Assembly (NCBI GenBank): GCA_050946055.1
Contig: JBMNUB010000041.1
Coordinates: 1-26,825, forward strand
Direction of reading: 5' to 3'
DNA from: Fimadaptatus sp050946055
Lineage (GTDB): Bacteria > Bacillota > Clostridia > Christensenellales > Aristaeellaceae
Length of the DNA: 26,825 nt
Position 1 is the stretch's first letter, and each line of letters starts with the position of its first letter. A program made the position numbers and the translations under genes. Of this stretch, positions 14,684 to 23,358 are shown piece after piece. Below the pieces are notes generated by a model. That model saw nothing but the letters and a program-made list of their open reading frames with translations. It ran no database searches and was not told the origin of the DNA.

Positions 14684-17052
14684 TGTCCGCCCAGACGGCG
14701 GTATATGTTGCTGTCGCTGAGCCGCACCTTGTGCATGGGCGGCACGCGCAGCGGCCTTTGACCATCGGTGAGTTCAATCAGCTCCAGCTCGCGGAACATA
14801 TGCAGCACTGCCACGGCCTGTGCGCGCGATATTCCCACACCGGCAGCCAGTGCCGCCGACAGCGCGCCCATGTCGCTCAGCCCCGCCAGATACAGCGCGT
14901 TCTGAGATACGTATCTGTACGCCATGCGCATGGCATCGTCGCTGGGGCGAAGCGCCTGTCCGCAGGGCGCATCCTTGAGCCTCATTACCCTTATGCCCGC
15001 CGTCTTGAGCCGGTACACAAGCGAGCCATCCAGATAGCCGCCCAGCGACACGCAGGTGTGATAGCCGCGCGGCGGCATGCCGCAGGGACACAGGCACAGC
15101 GCGTTGAAGGCACGCCTGTCCTCGGGATAGCCGCGGCTCACGTCGGGCATCTCGGTCACGCCCATGCCGCCCAGCATTATCAGCGCGCGCTTCATGTGCG
15201 CCACGCAGTCTGCCATCAGCGCCACGCCCTGAGTGCCGCTCCTTATCAGCCCGGCCAACTGTTCGGGGCTTATCTGTTCGGGCATAGCTGTATCGTTATT
15301 AACATTATACAGCACTCTGTCAAGATAACAAATGTAATCCTCTTCAGCGGTTTGTGCCAACTGAGCGATGCTGTCATTGGGTGATATGCTGGCAAGCGCC
15401 TTGAGTTCGGCCTGCGCGCGCTCATTGCCCAGGTATGAGTTTATGCCCAGGCTGAATATCACGTCCTGCCGCGTGCCTGCGACGGACGATGCGCGCTCGC
15501 CCATGCGGAAGCCTATCGCGCCTATCTGCGCGCCGCCCGCTGCCAGCACTGCCTTTAAGTGCGCGCCGCCCTGCCCCACCGCCGTGGCGCTGCGCACCTG
15601 CGCCTGCATGCGGAACACTGGCGCGGGATTGCCAAAACCCGTGGGCGCAAGCAGCTCCAGTTCGCGCGCTGTCTCTATGTCCAGCTGCGCCGGGTCAAGC
15701 TCGCAGTCGTACTCCATCACGGGCAGATATGCCTTGGGATCGACATTGCGCATCAGGTACTCGTTCAGACGGCGGCGCAGCTCGCCTATGTCATCATAGC
15801 GTATGGTAAGGCCCGCGGCCTGAGGATGCCCGCCAAAGCGCGTAAACAAATCCTTGCAGCTGCTAAGCGCCGCGAATATGTCCACGCCCTTTATCGAGCG
15901 GCACGAGCCTACGCACAGGTCATCCTCCTGTCTGGTAAGCACTATCGAAGGATAGTGATACTTCTCGGTCAGGCGCGAGGCGGCCAGCCCCACAACGCCC
16001 GGATTCCAGCCCTCGCCGCATACGATTATGACGCGGAAGGAAGTGAAGTCAGCGTCTGCCAGCTCGATTTCGGCGGCGGCTATCATCTCCTGCTCCTGTG
16101 CCTGACGGCGGGCATTGTCCTCGCCCAGGCGCTCGGCCAGCTCCTCGACGCGGCGCTCATCCTGCCCTGTCAGCAGCTCCACGCACTGCACGGCGCTCTC
16201 CATGCGCCCGCCCGCGTTTATACGCGGCGCTATCTGAAAGGCCACGTTGCCTGCGCTGACCGAGTACGCGCCCCGCGCGTCGCACTTTATGCCCGCCACG
16301 CGGCACAGCGCGCGTATGCCGGGGCGCATGCGCGCGTTCATGCGCTCAAGGCCCAGCTTGGCAAACACGCGGTTCTCGTCCATCAGCGGCACTATGTCGG
16401 CAATAGTCCCCAGCGCTGCCAGATCCCAGTAAGGCTCAAGCGCATCCAGTCCGCCCAGCGCCTGCACCAGCTTCATGGCCACGCCCGCTCCGCACAGCCG
16501 CTTAAACGGATAATCGCCCATAAGCGGATCTATGCACAGGCAGTCCGGCAGTTCCGGCGGCAGCTGATGGTGGTCTGTGACTATTATATCGCGCCCCATG
16601 CCGCGCACATACGCGACCTCCTGCACGCTGGTTATGCCGCAGTCCACGGTTATTATCAGCTCACATTCGCTGACCAGCCCCTCCAGCGCCTTAAGGTTTA
16701 AGCCATAGCCCTCCTCGTGGCGCGAAGGTATGTACACGCGCACGTTGCCGCCTATGCTGCGCAGATACATGCTCAGTATCGACGCGCTGGTCACGCCGTC
16801 CACGTCGTAATCGCCATACACGCATATGGTCTCGCCGCGCTCTATCGCCGCGCGCACGCGCGCCACCGCCGCGCTCATGTTCTCAAGCAGCATGGGGTCG
16901 TGCAGCTGCCCGGCATCCGGGTGCAGGAACGCCTGCGCCTGAGCGCGCGTGTTCACTCCGCGCTGCGCCAGCAGCCTGCGCATCAGCGGCGATACGCCCT
17001 CCATATCCAGCACTGCCGCGCTGCCATCCTCTCTTGGCCTGTATACCAGCAA
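14680..17052 (-). CDS. recJ: Single-stranded-DNA-specific exonuclease RecJ
   Basis: RecJ is a 5'-to-3' single-strand DNA exonuclease used in recombination and repair. The 790-aa protein has the DHH phosphoesterase motifs: YGDYDVDG (D81, D83, D85), VDCGI, and TDHHQLP (D160-H161-H162). It also has the DHHA1 nucleic-acid-binding motif GGHPQAAG and an OB-like domain. A C-terminal extension of about 200 residues, common in Firmicutes RecJ, completes it. The start is a TTG with GGAGGTG 7 bases upstream and no better ATG nearby. It is followed by relA/spoT with a 4-base overlap, a frequent recJ-rel arrangement in Firmicutes. Confidence 0.95.
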   Translation of the reverse strand: MLVYRPREDGSAAVLDMEGVSPLMRRLLAQRGVNTRAQAQAFLHPDAGQLHDPMLLENMSAAVARVRAAIERGETICVYGDYDVDGVTSASILSMYLRSIGGNVRVYIPSRHEEGYGLNLKALEGLVSECELIITVDCGITSVQEVAYVRGMGRDIIVTDHHQLPPELPDCLCIDPLMGDYPFKRLCGAGVAMKLVQALGGLDALEPYWDLAALGTIADIVPLMDENRVFAKLGLERMNARMRPGIRALCRVAGIKCDARGAYSVSAGNVAFQIAPRINAGGRMESAVQCVELLTGQDERRVEELAERLGEDNARRQAQEQEMIAAAEIELADADFTSFRVIIVCGEGWNPGVVGLAASRLTEKYHYPSIVLTRQEDDLCVGSCRSIKGVDIFAALSSCKDLFTRFGGHPQAAGLTIRYDDIGELRRRLNEYLMRNVDPKAYLPVMEYDCELDPAQLDIETARELELLAPTGFGNPAPVFRMQAQVRSATAVGQGGAHLKAVLAAGGAQIGAIGFRMGERASSVAGTRQDVIFSLGINSYLGNERAQAELKALASISPNDSIAQLAQTAEEDYICYLDRVLYNVNNDTAMPEQISPEQLAGLIRSGTQGVALMADCVAHMKRALIMLGGMGVTEMPDVSRGYPEDRRAFNALCLCPCGMPPRGYHTCVSLGGYLDGSLVYRLKTAGIRVMRLKDAPCGQALRPSDDAMRMAYRYVSQNALYLAGLSDMGALSAALAAGVGISRAQAVAVLHMFRELELIELTDGQRPLRVPPMHKVRLSDSNIYRRLGGQ

Positions 17053-17274
17053 AATGCCACCTCCGTGCGGGCGCGTGCGCCCTTATACCATTCGCGCGGC
17101 GGGGCATGCGCCCTCGCCGCTCAAGTGAATGTCGTCTACCGCAATGTCATAGGCCGTATGCCGCGCCCATGCCTGCGCCTTGCGCGTGCGGAGTCCTGCC
17201 CTGCGCCGCGCTCTGCCCGCGCCGCGCTCTAACTGCGTCGCGCTCGCCTTGCGCGTGCGGGGTTGCCCTGCGCT

Positions 17275-17315
17275 AAAAATCAGAAAGACCGCCCCCACTT
17301 GTCGTCGAGGCGGTC
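17275..17315 (-). terminator. Terminator of the secDF operon
   Basis: On the minus strand GACCGCC (17315-17309) pairs with GGCGGTC (17293-17287), followed by a T-rich TTTCTGATTTTT. It sits just after the secF stop and isolates secDF from recJ. Confidence 0.85.
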
Positions 17316-17331
17316 AGAAGCGCTCTTTTAA

Positions 17332-18255
17332 TTACGCCTTGGACGGCTTTACCTTGCCGCCCTTGCGGGTGAGCCAGTTGTGGTCGATTATGTACGCCCA
17401 CGCCTGACCGCTGAGCATCACCGAGGAGTACACGCCAGCCACTATGCCGATGATTATCGGGAAGGCGAACTCGCGTATCGAGTTGCCGCCCAGCACGAAC
17501 AGCAGCACTATGGTTATAAGCGTGGTCACGGAGGTGTTTATGGTGCGGGTCAGAGTCTCGCGCACGCTCTTTTCCACGACCTCCATGCGGGACTTGCCGC
17601 GGAACTCAGCATGCTTCTGGTTCTCGCGAATGCGGTCGAATATGATTATGGTGTTGTTTATGGAGTAGCCGACTATGGTCAGCATTGCCGCTATAAACGA
17701 GGAGTTGGCCTGGAACGCGTCGCGGAACAGCACCATGCCGCACACCATCATTATCACGTCGTGCAACAGCGCCAGCACTGCGGTGAGGCCGCTCTTGAAG
17801 TCAAAGCGTATGGCTATGTATATCAGCATGCACACGGCCACTATCAGCACCGAGTAGAACGCGTTGGCTATGAGGTCGCGGCCGGCGATTGCGCCCACGA
17901 AGTCCTGCGTGGTGAACTTGGCATCCGGGAAGGCTGCGAACAGCGCCTCGTCCAGCGCGTCGCGATGCGCCTCGTCGGACATCTCGCTCTTCAGGCGTAT
18001 CTGCAGCGTGTCCTTTACGTCCACGCCGGTCTTGGCCACCTGATACTCGGTTATGCCCGCCGTCTCCAGCGCGGCGTATACATCCTCTACGTCGAACTCG
18101 CCGCCCATGTCATAGTTGAGCAGCGAACCGCCGGTGAAGTCTATGCCCAGGTTCATGCCGCGGCCGCACAGCGAAAGCACTGCGCAGATTACCACTATTA
18201 CCGCCGGGATGATCAGAGCAACCTTGAAATGCTTGGTGAATGAAAACTTACTCAT
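17332..18255 (-). CDS. secF: Protein translocase subunit SecF
   Basis: SecF pairs with SecD in an RND-type complex that uses the proton gradient to help complete SecYEG-dependent protein export. The 307-aa protein has TM1 (about 11-30), the GIDFTGGS motif (37-44), an extracytoplasmic domain (45-130) and five further membrane helices. The conserved NNTIIIFDRIRE segment of the TM4-5 region is present. The ATG at 18255 is chosen because AGGAGG lies 9 bases upstream; the ATG at 18264 directly abuts that site. It follows secD by 16 bases in the same operon. Confidence 0.96.
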   Translation of the reverse strand: MSKFSFTKHFKVALIIPAVIVVICAVLSLCGRGMNLGIDFTGGSLLNYDMGGEFDVEDVYAALETAGITEYQVAKTGVDVKDTLQIRLKSEMSDEAHRDALDEALFAAFPDAKFTTQDFVGAIAGRDLIANAFYSVLIVAVCMLIYIAIRFDFKSGLTAVLALLHDVIMMVCGMVLFRDAFQANSSFIAAMLTIVGYSINNTIIIFDRIRENQKHAEFRGKSRMEVVEKSVRETLTRTINTSVTTLITIVLLFVLGGNSIREFAFPIIIGIVAGVYSSVMLSGQAWAYIIDHNWLTRKGGKVKPSKA

Positions 18256-18271
18256 GTCGCCCATCCTCCTC

Positions 18272-19513
18272 TCAGCGCGAATACAGCTTGGGGTTGGTCA
18301 CGCCTATGCCCGCCAGGCACTTGAGCAGCAGACGGGTCACGACTATGGCCGTGAACATGGACACCACAACGCCTATCAACAGCGTATTGGCAAAGCCCTT
18401 TATGGAGCCTGTGCCAAAGTACATAAGCACGAACGAGGCTATTATCGTGGTCACGTTGGAGTCCACTATGGCGCTAAGCGCGTTCTTGAAGCCGCGATTT
18501 ATGGCCGAATCTATGCTGCGGCCGGACTTGAGCTCCTCGCGTATGCGCTCGAATATGATGACGTTTGCGTCAACCGCCATGCCTATGGCAAGCACAATAC
18601 CAGCTATGCCGGGCAGGGTGAGCTGTATGCCTGGCACGAGCGCCATGCAGTAGAACACTATCAGCATGTATATCGTAAGCGCCAGCGACGCCATTACGCC
18701 GCTCAGGCGATATACGGCCATCATGAACAGCATGACAAGTATCACGCCGATTATGCCCGCCGTAACGGCGCGGTCTATCACGTCCACACCCAGCGTTGCA
18801 GACACGGCAGACACTTCATCCTGCTCTATGTCCAGCGGCAGCGCGCCCGACTGTATGAGGCTGGCCAGCTCGCGGGCATATTCCAGAGTGAAGTTGCCCT
18901 CTATCACGGCTTCGCCCTGAGTTATGGCGGAGTTTACCGTGGGCGAGGATATCTCGTCATCATCCAGATATATGGATATGGGCTTGCCTATGTTCTCGGA
19001 CGTGGCCTTGGCGAAGGACTCCTTGCCCGAGTCATTGAGTATCAGCTGCACCTTGTACTGGCTGCCGGCCGCGTCGGTTACGGCAGTCGCGCTCTTTACC
19101 TCATCGCCGGTCAGCACAACAGTGCCGTCCGTGGTGCGGAACTCCAGCTTAGCGGGCGTTCCGATTATGTCCAGCACCTCGTTGGGATCCTGTACGTCGG
19201 GTATCTCTATGCGGATGCGGTCGTTGCCCTGCTTGGTCACCGTCGCCTCGGTGTAGCCCTTGTCAGAGAGGCGCGTGCGCATTATGCTTATCGTGCCTTC
19301 GATGAGCGAATCCAGGTTCTCCTGGTTGGGGTCCTTGGCCTTGTAGACGGCATATACGCCGCCGCGCAGATCCAGACCCAGCGAAATGGCCTCGCCCACG
19401 GGCTTAAGACGCCACTTGCCTATCTGCAAACCGTTGATCGCAAGCAAGCCTATGCATACCGTCAGCGCCACAACAACGGCCAGTATAAGGATGTTTTTTC
19501 CTTTCCTGTTCAT
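18272..19513 (-). CDS. secD: Protein translocase subunit SecD
   Basis: This is the SecD partner of SecF. The 413-aa protein has TM1 (about 7-27), the signature GLDLRGG (46-52), a large extracytoplasmic P1/P4 domain (about 55-240) and a C-terminal bundle of five helices with ANVIIFERIREE near TM4-5. It is shorter than the E. coli protein, as is usual in Firmicutes. The frame is open to 19612, but the ATG at 19513 has AAGGAGG at good spacing and immediately precedes the expected MNRKGKN N-terminus. It is the first gene of the secDF operon. Confidence 0.95.
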   Translation of the reverse strand: MNRKGKNILILAVVVALTVCIGLLAINGLQIGKWRLKPVGEAISLGLDLRGGVYAVYKAKDPNQENLDSLIEGTISIMRTRLSDKGYTEATVTKQGNDRIRIEIPDVQDPNEVLDIIGTPAKLEFRTTDGTVVLTGDEVKSATAVTDAAGSQYKVQLILNDSGKESFAKATSENIGKPISIYLDDDEISSPTVNSAITQGEAVIEGNFTLEYARELASLIQSGALPLDIEQDEVSAVSATLGVDVIDRAVTAGIIGVILVMLFMMAVYRLSGVMASLALTIYMLIVFYCMALVPGIQLTLPGIAGIVLAIGMAVDANVIIFERIREELKSGRSIDSAINRGFKNALSAIVDSNVTTIIASFVLMYFGTGSIKGFANTLLIGVVVSMFTAIVVTRLLLKCLAGIGVTNPKLYSR

Positions 19514-19659
19514 GAGTCCCAGCTCCTCCTTTACATGCCTGTCATACTGCCGTATTGCCCGCGCGTCCGTGTGGTCGGCTCGCGTTGCCTTCTGCTCGGC
19601 CGCAAGACTCAAGTCGCAGCCGACGCTGGATGACAGAATGCAGTTCCATACAGTCTTTA

Positions 19660-19688
19660 ATTATAACGTTCTTTTGGCGTTTCGTCAA
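19660..19688 (-). promoter_or_regulatory. Promoter of secDF
   Basis: TTGACG (19688-19683), a 17-base spacer and a perfect TATAAT (19665-19660) on the minus strand form one of the best promoters in the window. The leader to the secD ATG is about 140 bases, long enough for regulation, though no clear structure was recognised. Confidence 0.85.
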
Positions 19689-19950
19689 TGCCTCGCCCGT
19701 CAAAATGCGCCATTTGAGCATTTTATGCGCCGCAAAAGCGCCACATATTGCAATACAGCAGCTTAGCGTTCATATTAATGAAGGATATCCTCCGCGCCCG
19801 GCATGTGAACAGGCCGATGCCCACGCGCGCATGCCATTTGCAGCGGACAAAGCTGCATTGCCGCGTACGCAGTCTCGCGCTTGCAGCTGCACGCGCATGG
19901 GCGCGCAGACGGTCGCTCGCTGCGGCGCAGCTGACCGCGCATGGGCGCGC
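19689..19950. other. Gene-free spacer between secDF promoter and SGNH terminator
   Basis: No supported gene. The stretch near 19900-19950 contains two direct copies of GCATGGGCGCGCA. Nothing else stood out. Confidence 0.4.
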
Positions 19951-19990
19951 AAAAAACGCACCGGCCCCCATCGCTCAGGGACCGGTGCGC
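19951..19990 (-). terminator. Terminator of the SGNH hydrolase gene
   Basis: On the minus strand CGCACCGG pairs with CCGGTGCG (19989-19982 with 19964-19957), extended by an inner CCC/GGG, and is followed by TTTTTT. It lies about 45 bases after the stop of the hydrolase gene. Confidence 0.93.
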
Positions 19991-20034
19991 TAAAAAGAAG
20001 GCAGCTTGCCGCTCGGACAGCTCGCTTGACTATA

Positions 20035-20727
20035 TTATATGACAACTTCGTAAACTTCATTCAATCGTTTCGTGGCATAGTTGGAAATTATCTCATATCC
20101 CTGCTGATTTGGATGTATTCCATCCACGCACAGGAGCTGTTCCATGTGCCTTATTGACAGGAACTGATCGCGCATGTCGCAGAGCGCGCAGTCCGTCTCC
20201 ACCGCTATGCGGCGCACCGCGCTGGCATAATGCTCCTGCCAGCGGTATATATAGTTCACGTCGCCAAGATAGCGCATTATGTTGTCGGCATTCAGCTTGC
20301 GCGACACCCAGTTAAAGTACCTGCCCGCGTCCAGAGGCGGCGGCGTGACCAGAACAGGTATGGCGCCCTGTCCGCGCGCGTGAGCTATCATGGCGCGCAT
20401 GGCATCGTAAAACCTGTCAAGTGGCGTGCGCGGCTGATGCTCGCCGTCCGGCGCTTCGGATATCGCCGCCCAGGGCATGTCGCAGTCGTTGCCGCCGAAC
20501 TCTATTACGGCAAGGCTGCCCGGACGCAGCTGAGCCTTGTTCATGCGCTCCGCGCCTGCGGGCGCAGTACAGCCCATCAGCGCATAGTTCTCAACGGGTA
20601 TATCCAGCGACTTTTTAAGCACGCTGAACAGATTGCCGCCATATATCGAATAGCGGTTTCTCTGCTGATCAAACATTATGCCCTTGCCTATGGAATCTCC
20701 CCACAGGCTTATACCCGTTATACTCAT
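20035..20727 (-). CDS. SGNH/GDSL-family hydrolase
   Basis: This 230-aa esterase/lipase-type hydrolase has no signal peptide, so it is probably cytoplasmic. The four SGNH blocks are visible: LWGDSIGKG with nucleophile S12, a glycine in the block II region (YALMGCTAPAG), GGND (78-81) and the catalytic pair D202/H205 in VDGIHPN. The substrate is unknown; family members act on acyl esters of lipids, sugars or peptidoglycan. The ATG at 20727 has GGAGG 9 bases upstream. The gene is divergent from the DUF1836 regulator, and its promoter overlaps an inverted repeat, suggesting it is a regulated target. Confidence 0.92.
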   Translation of the reverse strand: MSITGISLWGDSIGKGIMFDQQRNRYSIYGGNLFSVLKKSLDIPVENYALMGCTAPAGAERMNKAQLRPGSLAVIEFGGNDCDMPWAAISEAPDGEHQPRTPLDRFYDAMRAMIAHARGQGAIPVLVTPPPLDAGRYFNWVSRKLNADNIMRYLGDVNYIYRWQEHYASAVRRIAVETDCALCDMRDQFLSIRHMEQLLCVDGIHPNQQGYEIISNYATKRLNEVYEVVI

Positions 20728-20741
20728 GCTGCACACCCTCC

Positions 20742-20764
20742 AATCTAGTTTCCGATACTAGATT
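20742..20764. promoter_or_regulatory. Putative operator (8-bp-arm inverted repeat)
   Basis: AATCTAGT (20742-20749) and ACTAGATT (20757-20764) form a perfect inverted repeat with a 7-base centre. It overlaps the -10 box and start region of the SGNH hydrolase promoter, the usual place for a repressor site. The divergent DUF1836 gene is a candidate regulator. Confidence 0.6.
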
Positions 20765-20788
20765 ACACCATTCTTTTGTTCCTGTCAA
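20760..20788 (-). promoter_or_regulatory. Promoter of the SGNH hydrolase gene
   Basis: A perfect -35 TTGACA (20788-20783) is followed at 17 bases by a weak -10 TAATCT (20765-20760). The -10 lies inside the putative operator. Confidence 0.6.
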
Positions 20789-20845
20789 GCCATATCTGAC
20801 ATTGCCATAAAATGTTCAAAATTGCTTTCGCCATTCCTACAACTG

Positions 20846-20854
20846 TGGTATAAT
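20846..20854 (+). promoter_or_regulatory. Extended -10 promoter of the DUF1836 gene
   Basis: TGGTATAAT is a perfect extended -10 element about 70 bases upstream of the DUF1836 ATG; the -35 at 17 bp is poor. Confidence 0.65.
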
Positions 20855-20925
20855 CATAATGAGGATGATTTTTCACCGTGGACACTTAAACATCCGGGCG
20901 ACAAAATCAGGAAAGGATCGCGCAG

Positions 20926-21444
20926 ATGATATCTATAATTGAGAAGATGCGTTCATACGCCACAATACCGTGGGAGCGCATACCCGATCTGGGGCTTTAC
21001 AAGGATCAGGTGATAACGTATATCGAGCGGCTGTACTCGCCGCTATATGGCGAGCAGGCGCAGCGGCTGCTCACGCCTTCGATGATAAACAACTACGTGA
21101 AGATTGGCGTGATAGCGCGGCCGGACGGCAAGAAGTATGGCCGTGAGCAGCTGGCCATGCTCACGATGCTAGTGGTGCTCAAGCAAGCCAACTCGATAGA
21201 GGACGTAGCGCGGCTGATGAATTCTGAAAAGGATGAGGGCGTGCGCGCGGTATACGAGGCGTTCTGCGCGTATCTTGTGGAATCGCTGCGCAGCTATGCG
21301 GACAGGCTCGAAGCCGCCAATGCCAGCGCGCTGCATCTGGCCGTGGGCGCGGCGGTGAGTTCGCTGGCCTGCGAGTCGATGCTGTCCACTGCCTCGCCCG
21401 CTGCTGCCGAAGCCGAAAAGAAGAAGAAAGCCCCTGCGCAGTGA
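20926..21444 (+). CDS. DUF1836 domain protein (putative DNA-binding regulator)
   Basis: This 172-aa protein matches DUF1836: an N-terminal segment (LGLYKDQVITYIERLYSPL), the core LTPSMINNYVKIGVIARPDGKKYGREQLAMLTMLVVLKQANSIEDVARLM, and a helical C-terminus ending in a lysine-rich tail. The core resembles a MerR-like winged helix (MINNYVKIGVI as the recognition part), so a regulatory role is likely but unproven for the family. An AGGAAAGGA ribosome binding site precedes the ATG. It is divergent from the SGNH hydrolase, whose promoter carries an inverted repeat. Confidence 0.88.
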   Translation: MISIIEKMRSYATIPWERIPDLGLYKDQVITYIERLYSPLYGEQAQRLLTPSMINNYVKIGVIARPDGKKYGREQLAMLTMLVVLKQANSIEDVARLMNSEKDEGVRAVYEAFCAYLVESLRSYADRLEAANASALHLAVGAAVSSLACESMLSTASPAAAEAEKKKKAPAQ

Positions 21445-21523
21445 TCCAAGGTCCGGCCGCAGACATGCGCGCCGCAAGCCTTGCCGTATCGCGCACAGCG
21501 GCGATGCATCCCGCATATAGAGC

Positions 21524-21558
21524 AAGCTCGCTCCCGGCATAATGCCAGGAGCGAGCTT
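21524..21558. terminator. Bidirectional hairpin between convergent genes
   Basis: AAGCTCGCTCCCGGC (21524-21538) pairs with GCCAGGAGCGAGCTT (21544-21558) with one mismatch and a 5-base loop. It lies between the convergent DUF1836 and YdjM-like genes. The T-runs are weak (ATTAT on the plus side). Confidence 0.7.
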
Positions 21559-21579
21559 ATTATGCATTTGACGCGTCTA

Positions 21580-22185
21580 TCAAAATTGCATTGCGCGCAT
21601 TATATAGGCGAGCATTATCCCGTCATATGCGATGGCTACGGATAGTATCAGTGAATTTACCACGCCATCTGCATAGCACCAGCGCAGACAGGCGCCCCAC
21701 TTGAACGGATAGAGCAGCTGCATAGGGCGCTTATTGAGCAAGTCAAGCGCAATGTGTGATGCCATGCCCGCCAGCACCGCGCCCGATATAGGCGGATATA
21801 TAAGCCCGCTTCCCACGGTGATGAGCAGCATGTACAGCAGCGAATGCGTGAATGTGCGGTGTGCGGTGGCGCGGCCTATCATGGCGGTTATTATAAGTAT
21901 AGCCGCGCCAGCGACGATATGCGCCCTGTCCCCGGAGAGCAGCGCGGCGGCTATGCCGGCGTTCATGCGCGTATCCGCAAAGTATATCGCGCCGAATATC
22001 AGCAAAACTATCAGCCTTGTCACCAGATCATCGCGCCGCTTGGCCGTAGAGTGGCACTCAACGTCGCATATCATGCCGCCGAAAGCGCCGCCCAGCACCG
22101 CCGTAAGGCAGCCGCCTATCGTAGCCGGCTGCATGATCGCCAGCGCAGCCGCGATGCCCGTCGCGACATGTGTCTTTCCCATCAT
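21580..22185 (-). CDS. YdjM-like (DUF457) metal-dependent membrane hydrolase
   Basis: This 201-aa integral membrane protein has about five hydrophobic helices. It has the YdjM/DUF457 pattern: GKTHVATG at the N-terminus, GGMICDVECHS after the second helix, a central HRTFTHSLLY motif, and SHIALDLLNKRPMQLLYPF near the C-terminus. The His and Asp residues in these motifs would bind a metal. Family members are predicted hydrolases; in E. coli ydjM is LexA-controlled. The ATG at 22185 is preferred because GAGG lies 9 bases upstream. No LexA-like box was noticed. Confidence 0.85.
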   Translation of the reverse strand: MMGKTHVATGIAAALAIMQPATIGGCLTAVLGGAFGGMICDVECHSTAKRRDDLVTRLIVLLIFGAIYFADTRMNAGIAAALLSGDRAHIVAGAAILIITAMIGRATAHRTFTHSLLYMLLITVGSGLIYPPISGAVLAGMASHIALDLLNKRPMQLLYPFKWGACLRWCYADGVVNSLILSVAIAYDGIMLAYIMRAMQF

Positions 22186-22367
22186 ATACGTATTCCTCAT
22201 CATATGTATCATGTGTGCGGCGCGCCGTTTTACACAATGCGTTTGTGCGGCGCTGCAATATATTATATATTGCTATGGCTCTGTTCGTCAACTTGGCGAG
22301 GAATATTTTCACAGACCTCTTATGACCTTGTGCGCACCTGCGCAAAGTTCAGCTGCGCGTCCTGCGT

Positions 22368-23069
22368 TCAAATTAGCCCTTCCCTGCCAATTTCCATTAG
22401 AACGGCAACCGTTATGTCCTTTGCTATGCTTGATGCTTTGGGGCAGTTTTCATCAAAGTTATCTATGCCATTGTGTTCTGCTGTGTCGGTAAGACAACGT
22501 ATCGCCATGAACGGTATGCCGTTTGCATAGCAAACATGAGCAATGCTTGCCGTTTCCATGTCCACGCTCAGAGGCGCAAACTCATCGATAATCTTCTGCC
22601 GCCCTTCATCGGTTATAAAGGCCTCGCCTGTAACCATGCGCCCCCAGACAGCCTTGCCGCAATGCTCCATTCGCTGCACAGCGGACTTAGACAGCCTTAC
22701 CAGATGCGAATCAGCTGCGAAGAACACATTTTTCATCCATGGATGGAATTCGGTCAATATATCCTGTGCTACATCGTGATAACAAACTTCCGTGGAGATC
22801 ACCGTGTCAAATATATTTAACCCCGGCGCTATGCCTCCCGCCGTGCCTGCATTTATTATCGCATCAACGCCAAACGAGTCTATAAGTATCTGCGAAGCTA
22901 TGGCAGCGTTTACCTTGCACACCCCGGAGAACAGCGTCACGATGTCTATGCCCGCTATTTTGCCCATATAAAACTTGAGCATGGCCTTTTGTGCCGTCTT
23001 ACAGTCGCTAATCAGGGGCAGGAAGGGAGCAAGCTCATCGTCACCCGCGCATATTATTCCTATCTTCAT
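22368..23069 (-). CDS. mtnN: 5'-methylthioadenosine/S-adenosylhomocysteine nucleosidase
   Basis: This enzyme (Pfs/MTAN) cleaves adenine from MTA and SAH, feeding methionine salvage, methyl-group recycling and autoinducer-2 precursor formation. The 233-aa length matches the E. coli enzyme (232 aa). The catalytic residues are at the expected positions: E12 in GDDE, E172 in VDMETASIAHVC, and D195 in CLTDTAEHN. The INAGTAGG loop (72-79) forms the ribose-binding turn. It has its own strong promoter upstream and lies at the edge of the A+T-rich island; its base composition is intermediate. Confidence 0.95.
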   Translation of the reverse strand: MKIGIICAGDDELAPFLPLISDCKTAQKAMLKFYMGKIAGIDIVTLFSGVCKVNAAIASQILIDSFGVDAIINAGTAGGIAPGLNIFDTVISTEVCYHDVAQDILTEFHPWMKNVFFAADSHLVRLSKSAVQRMEHCGKAVWGRMVTGEAFITDEGRQKIIDEFAPLSVDMETASIAHVCYANGIPFMAIRCLTDTAEHNGIDNFDENCPKASSIAKDITVAVLMEIGREGLI

Positions 23070-23101
23070 GCATTTTACCTACTTTTGCATAAGTTTGTCT
23101 C

Positions 23102-23130
23102 ATTATACCGCAATATCTCAGCCGTGTAAA
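23102..23130 (-). promoter_or_regulatory. Promoter of mtnN
   Basis: TTTACA (23130-23125), a 17-base spacer and a perfect TATAAT (23107-23102) on the minus strand, about 30 bases before the ATG. Confidence 0.85.
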
Positions 23131-23192
23131 TGGAGCATCTGATTGTCAAAATGTGCAAGAGACTGCATTCATATTCCATATAAAGCAAACAT

Positions 23193-23215
23193 GCCTACAA
23201 CTGAGCGTTGTAGGC
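23193..23215. repeat. Inverted repeat upstream of mtnN
   Basis: GCCTACAA (23193-23200) and TTGTAGGC (23208-23215) form a perfect 8-bp stem with a 7-base loop. On the minus strand it directly follows the T6 tract that ends the candidate small RNA. Its own flanks do not make a good terminator. Confidence 0.6.
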
Positions 23216-23217
23216 AC

Positions 23218-23352
23218 AAAAAAGCTCCTCAGGTACGTACTATCCCGTGCTTGCTTACTCGGCCCTGAAAGTTTGGATGCGTGCCTATTTTCTTCCGATC
23301 ATATATAGGCACTTGATATGTACCTGGTGATACGCTTGCCTTTATAAGACGT
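23218..23352 (-). ncRNA. Candidate small RNA with nested inverted repeats
   Basis: A minus-strand transcript from the promoter at 23359-23387 would start near 23352 and reach a TTTTTT tract at 23223-23218, about 135 nt. Its ends pair as CCAGGTAC (23327-23320) with GTACCTG (23236-23230). An inner hairpin, GTGCCTAT/ATAGGCAC (arms 23312-23305 and 23288-23281), has a 16-base loop. No open reading frame with a ribosome binding site lies inside. No known RNA family was recognised. It lies downstream of the nuclease operon and upstream of mtnN on the same strand. Confidence 0.45.
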
Positions 23353-23358
23353 GGTTTT

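Noticed and set aside
15559..16701. Plus-strand open frame of 380 codons opposite recJ
   Set aside because: It is antisense to recJ, has no ribosome binding site, and has shadow-like composition.
18116..19633. Plus-strand open frame of about 505 codons opposite secD/secF
   Set aside because: It covers the reverse strand of secDF and shows no family signature or start signals.
23193..23215. Intrinsic terminator for a neighbouring gene
   Set aside because: The stem is good, but neither strand has a proper T-run directly after it, so it was kept only as an inverted repeat.
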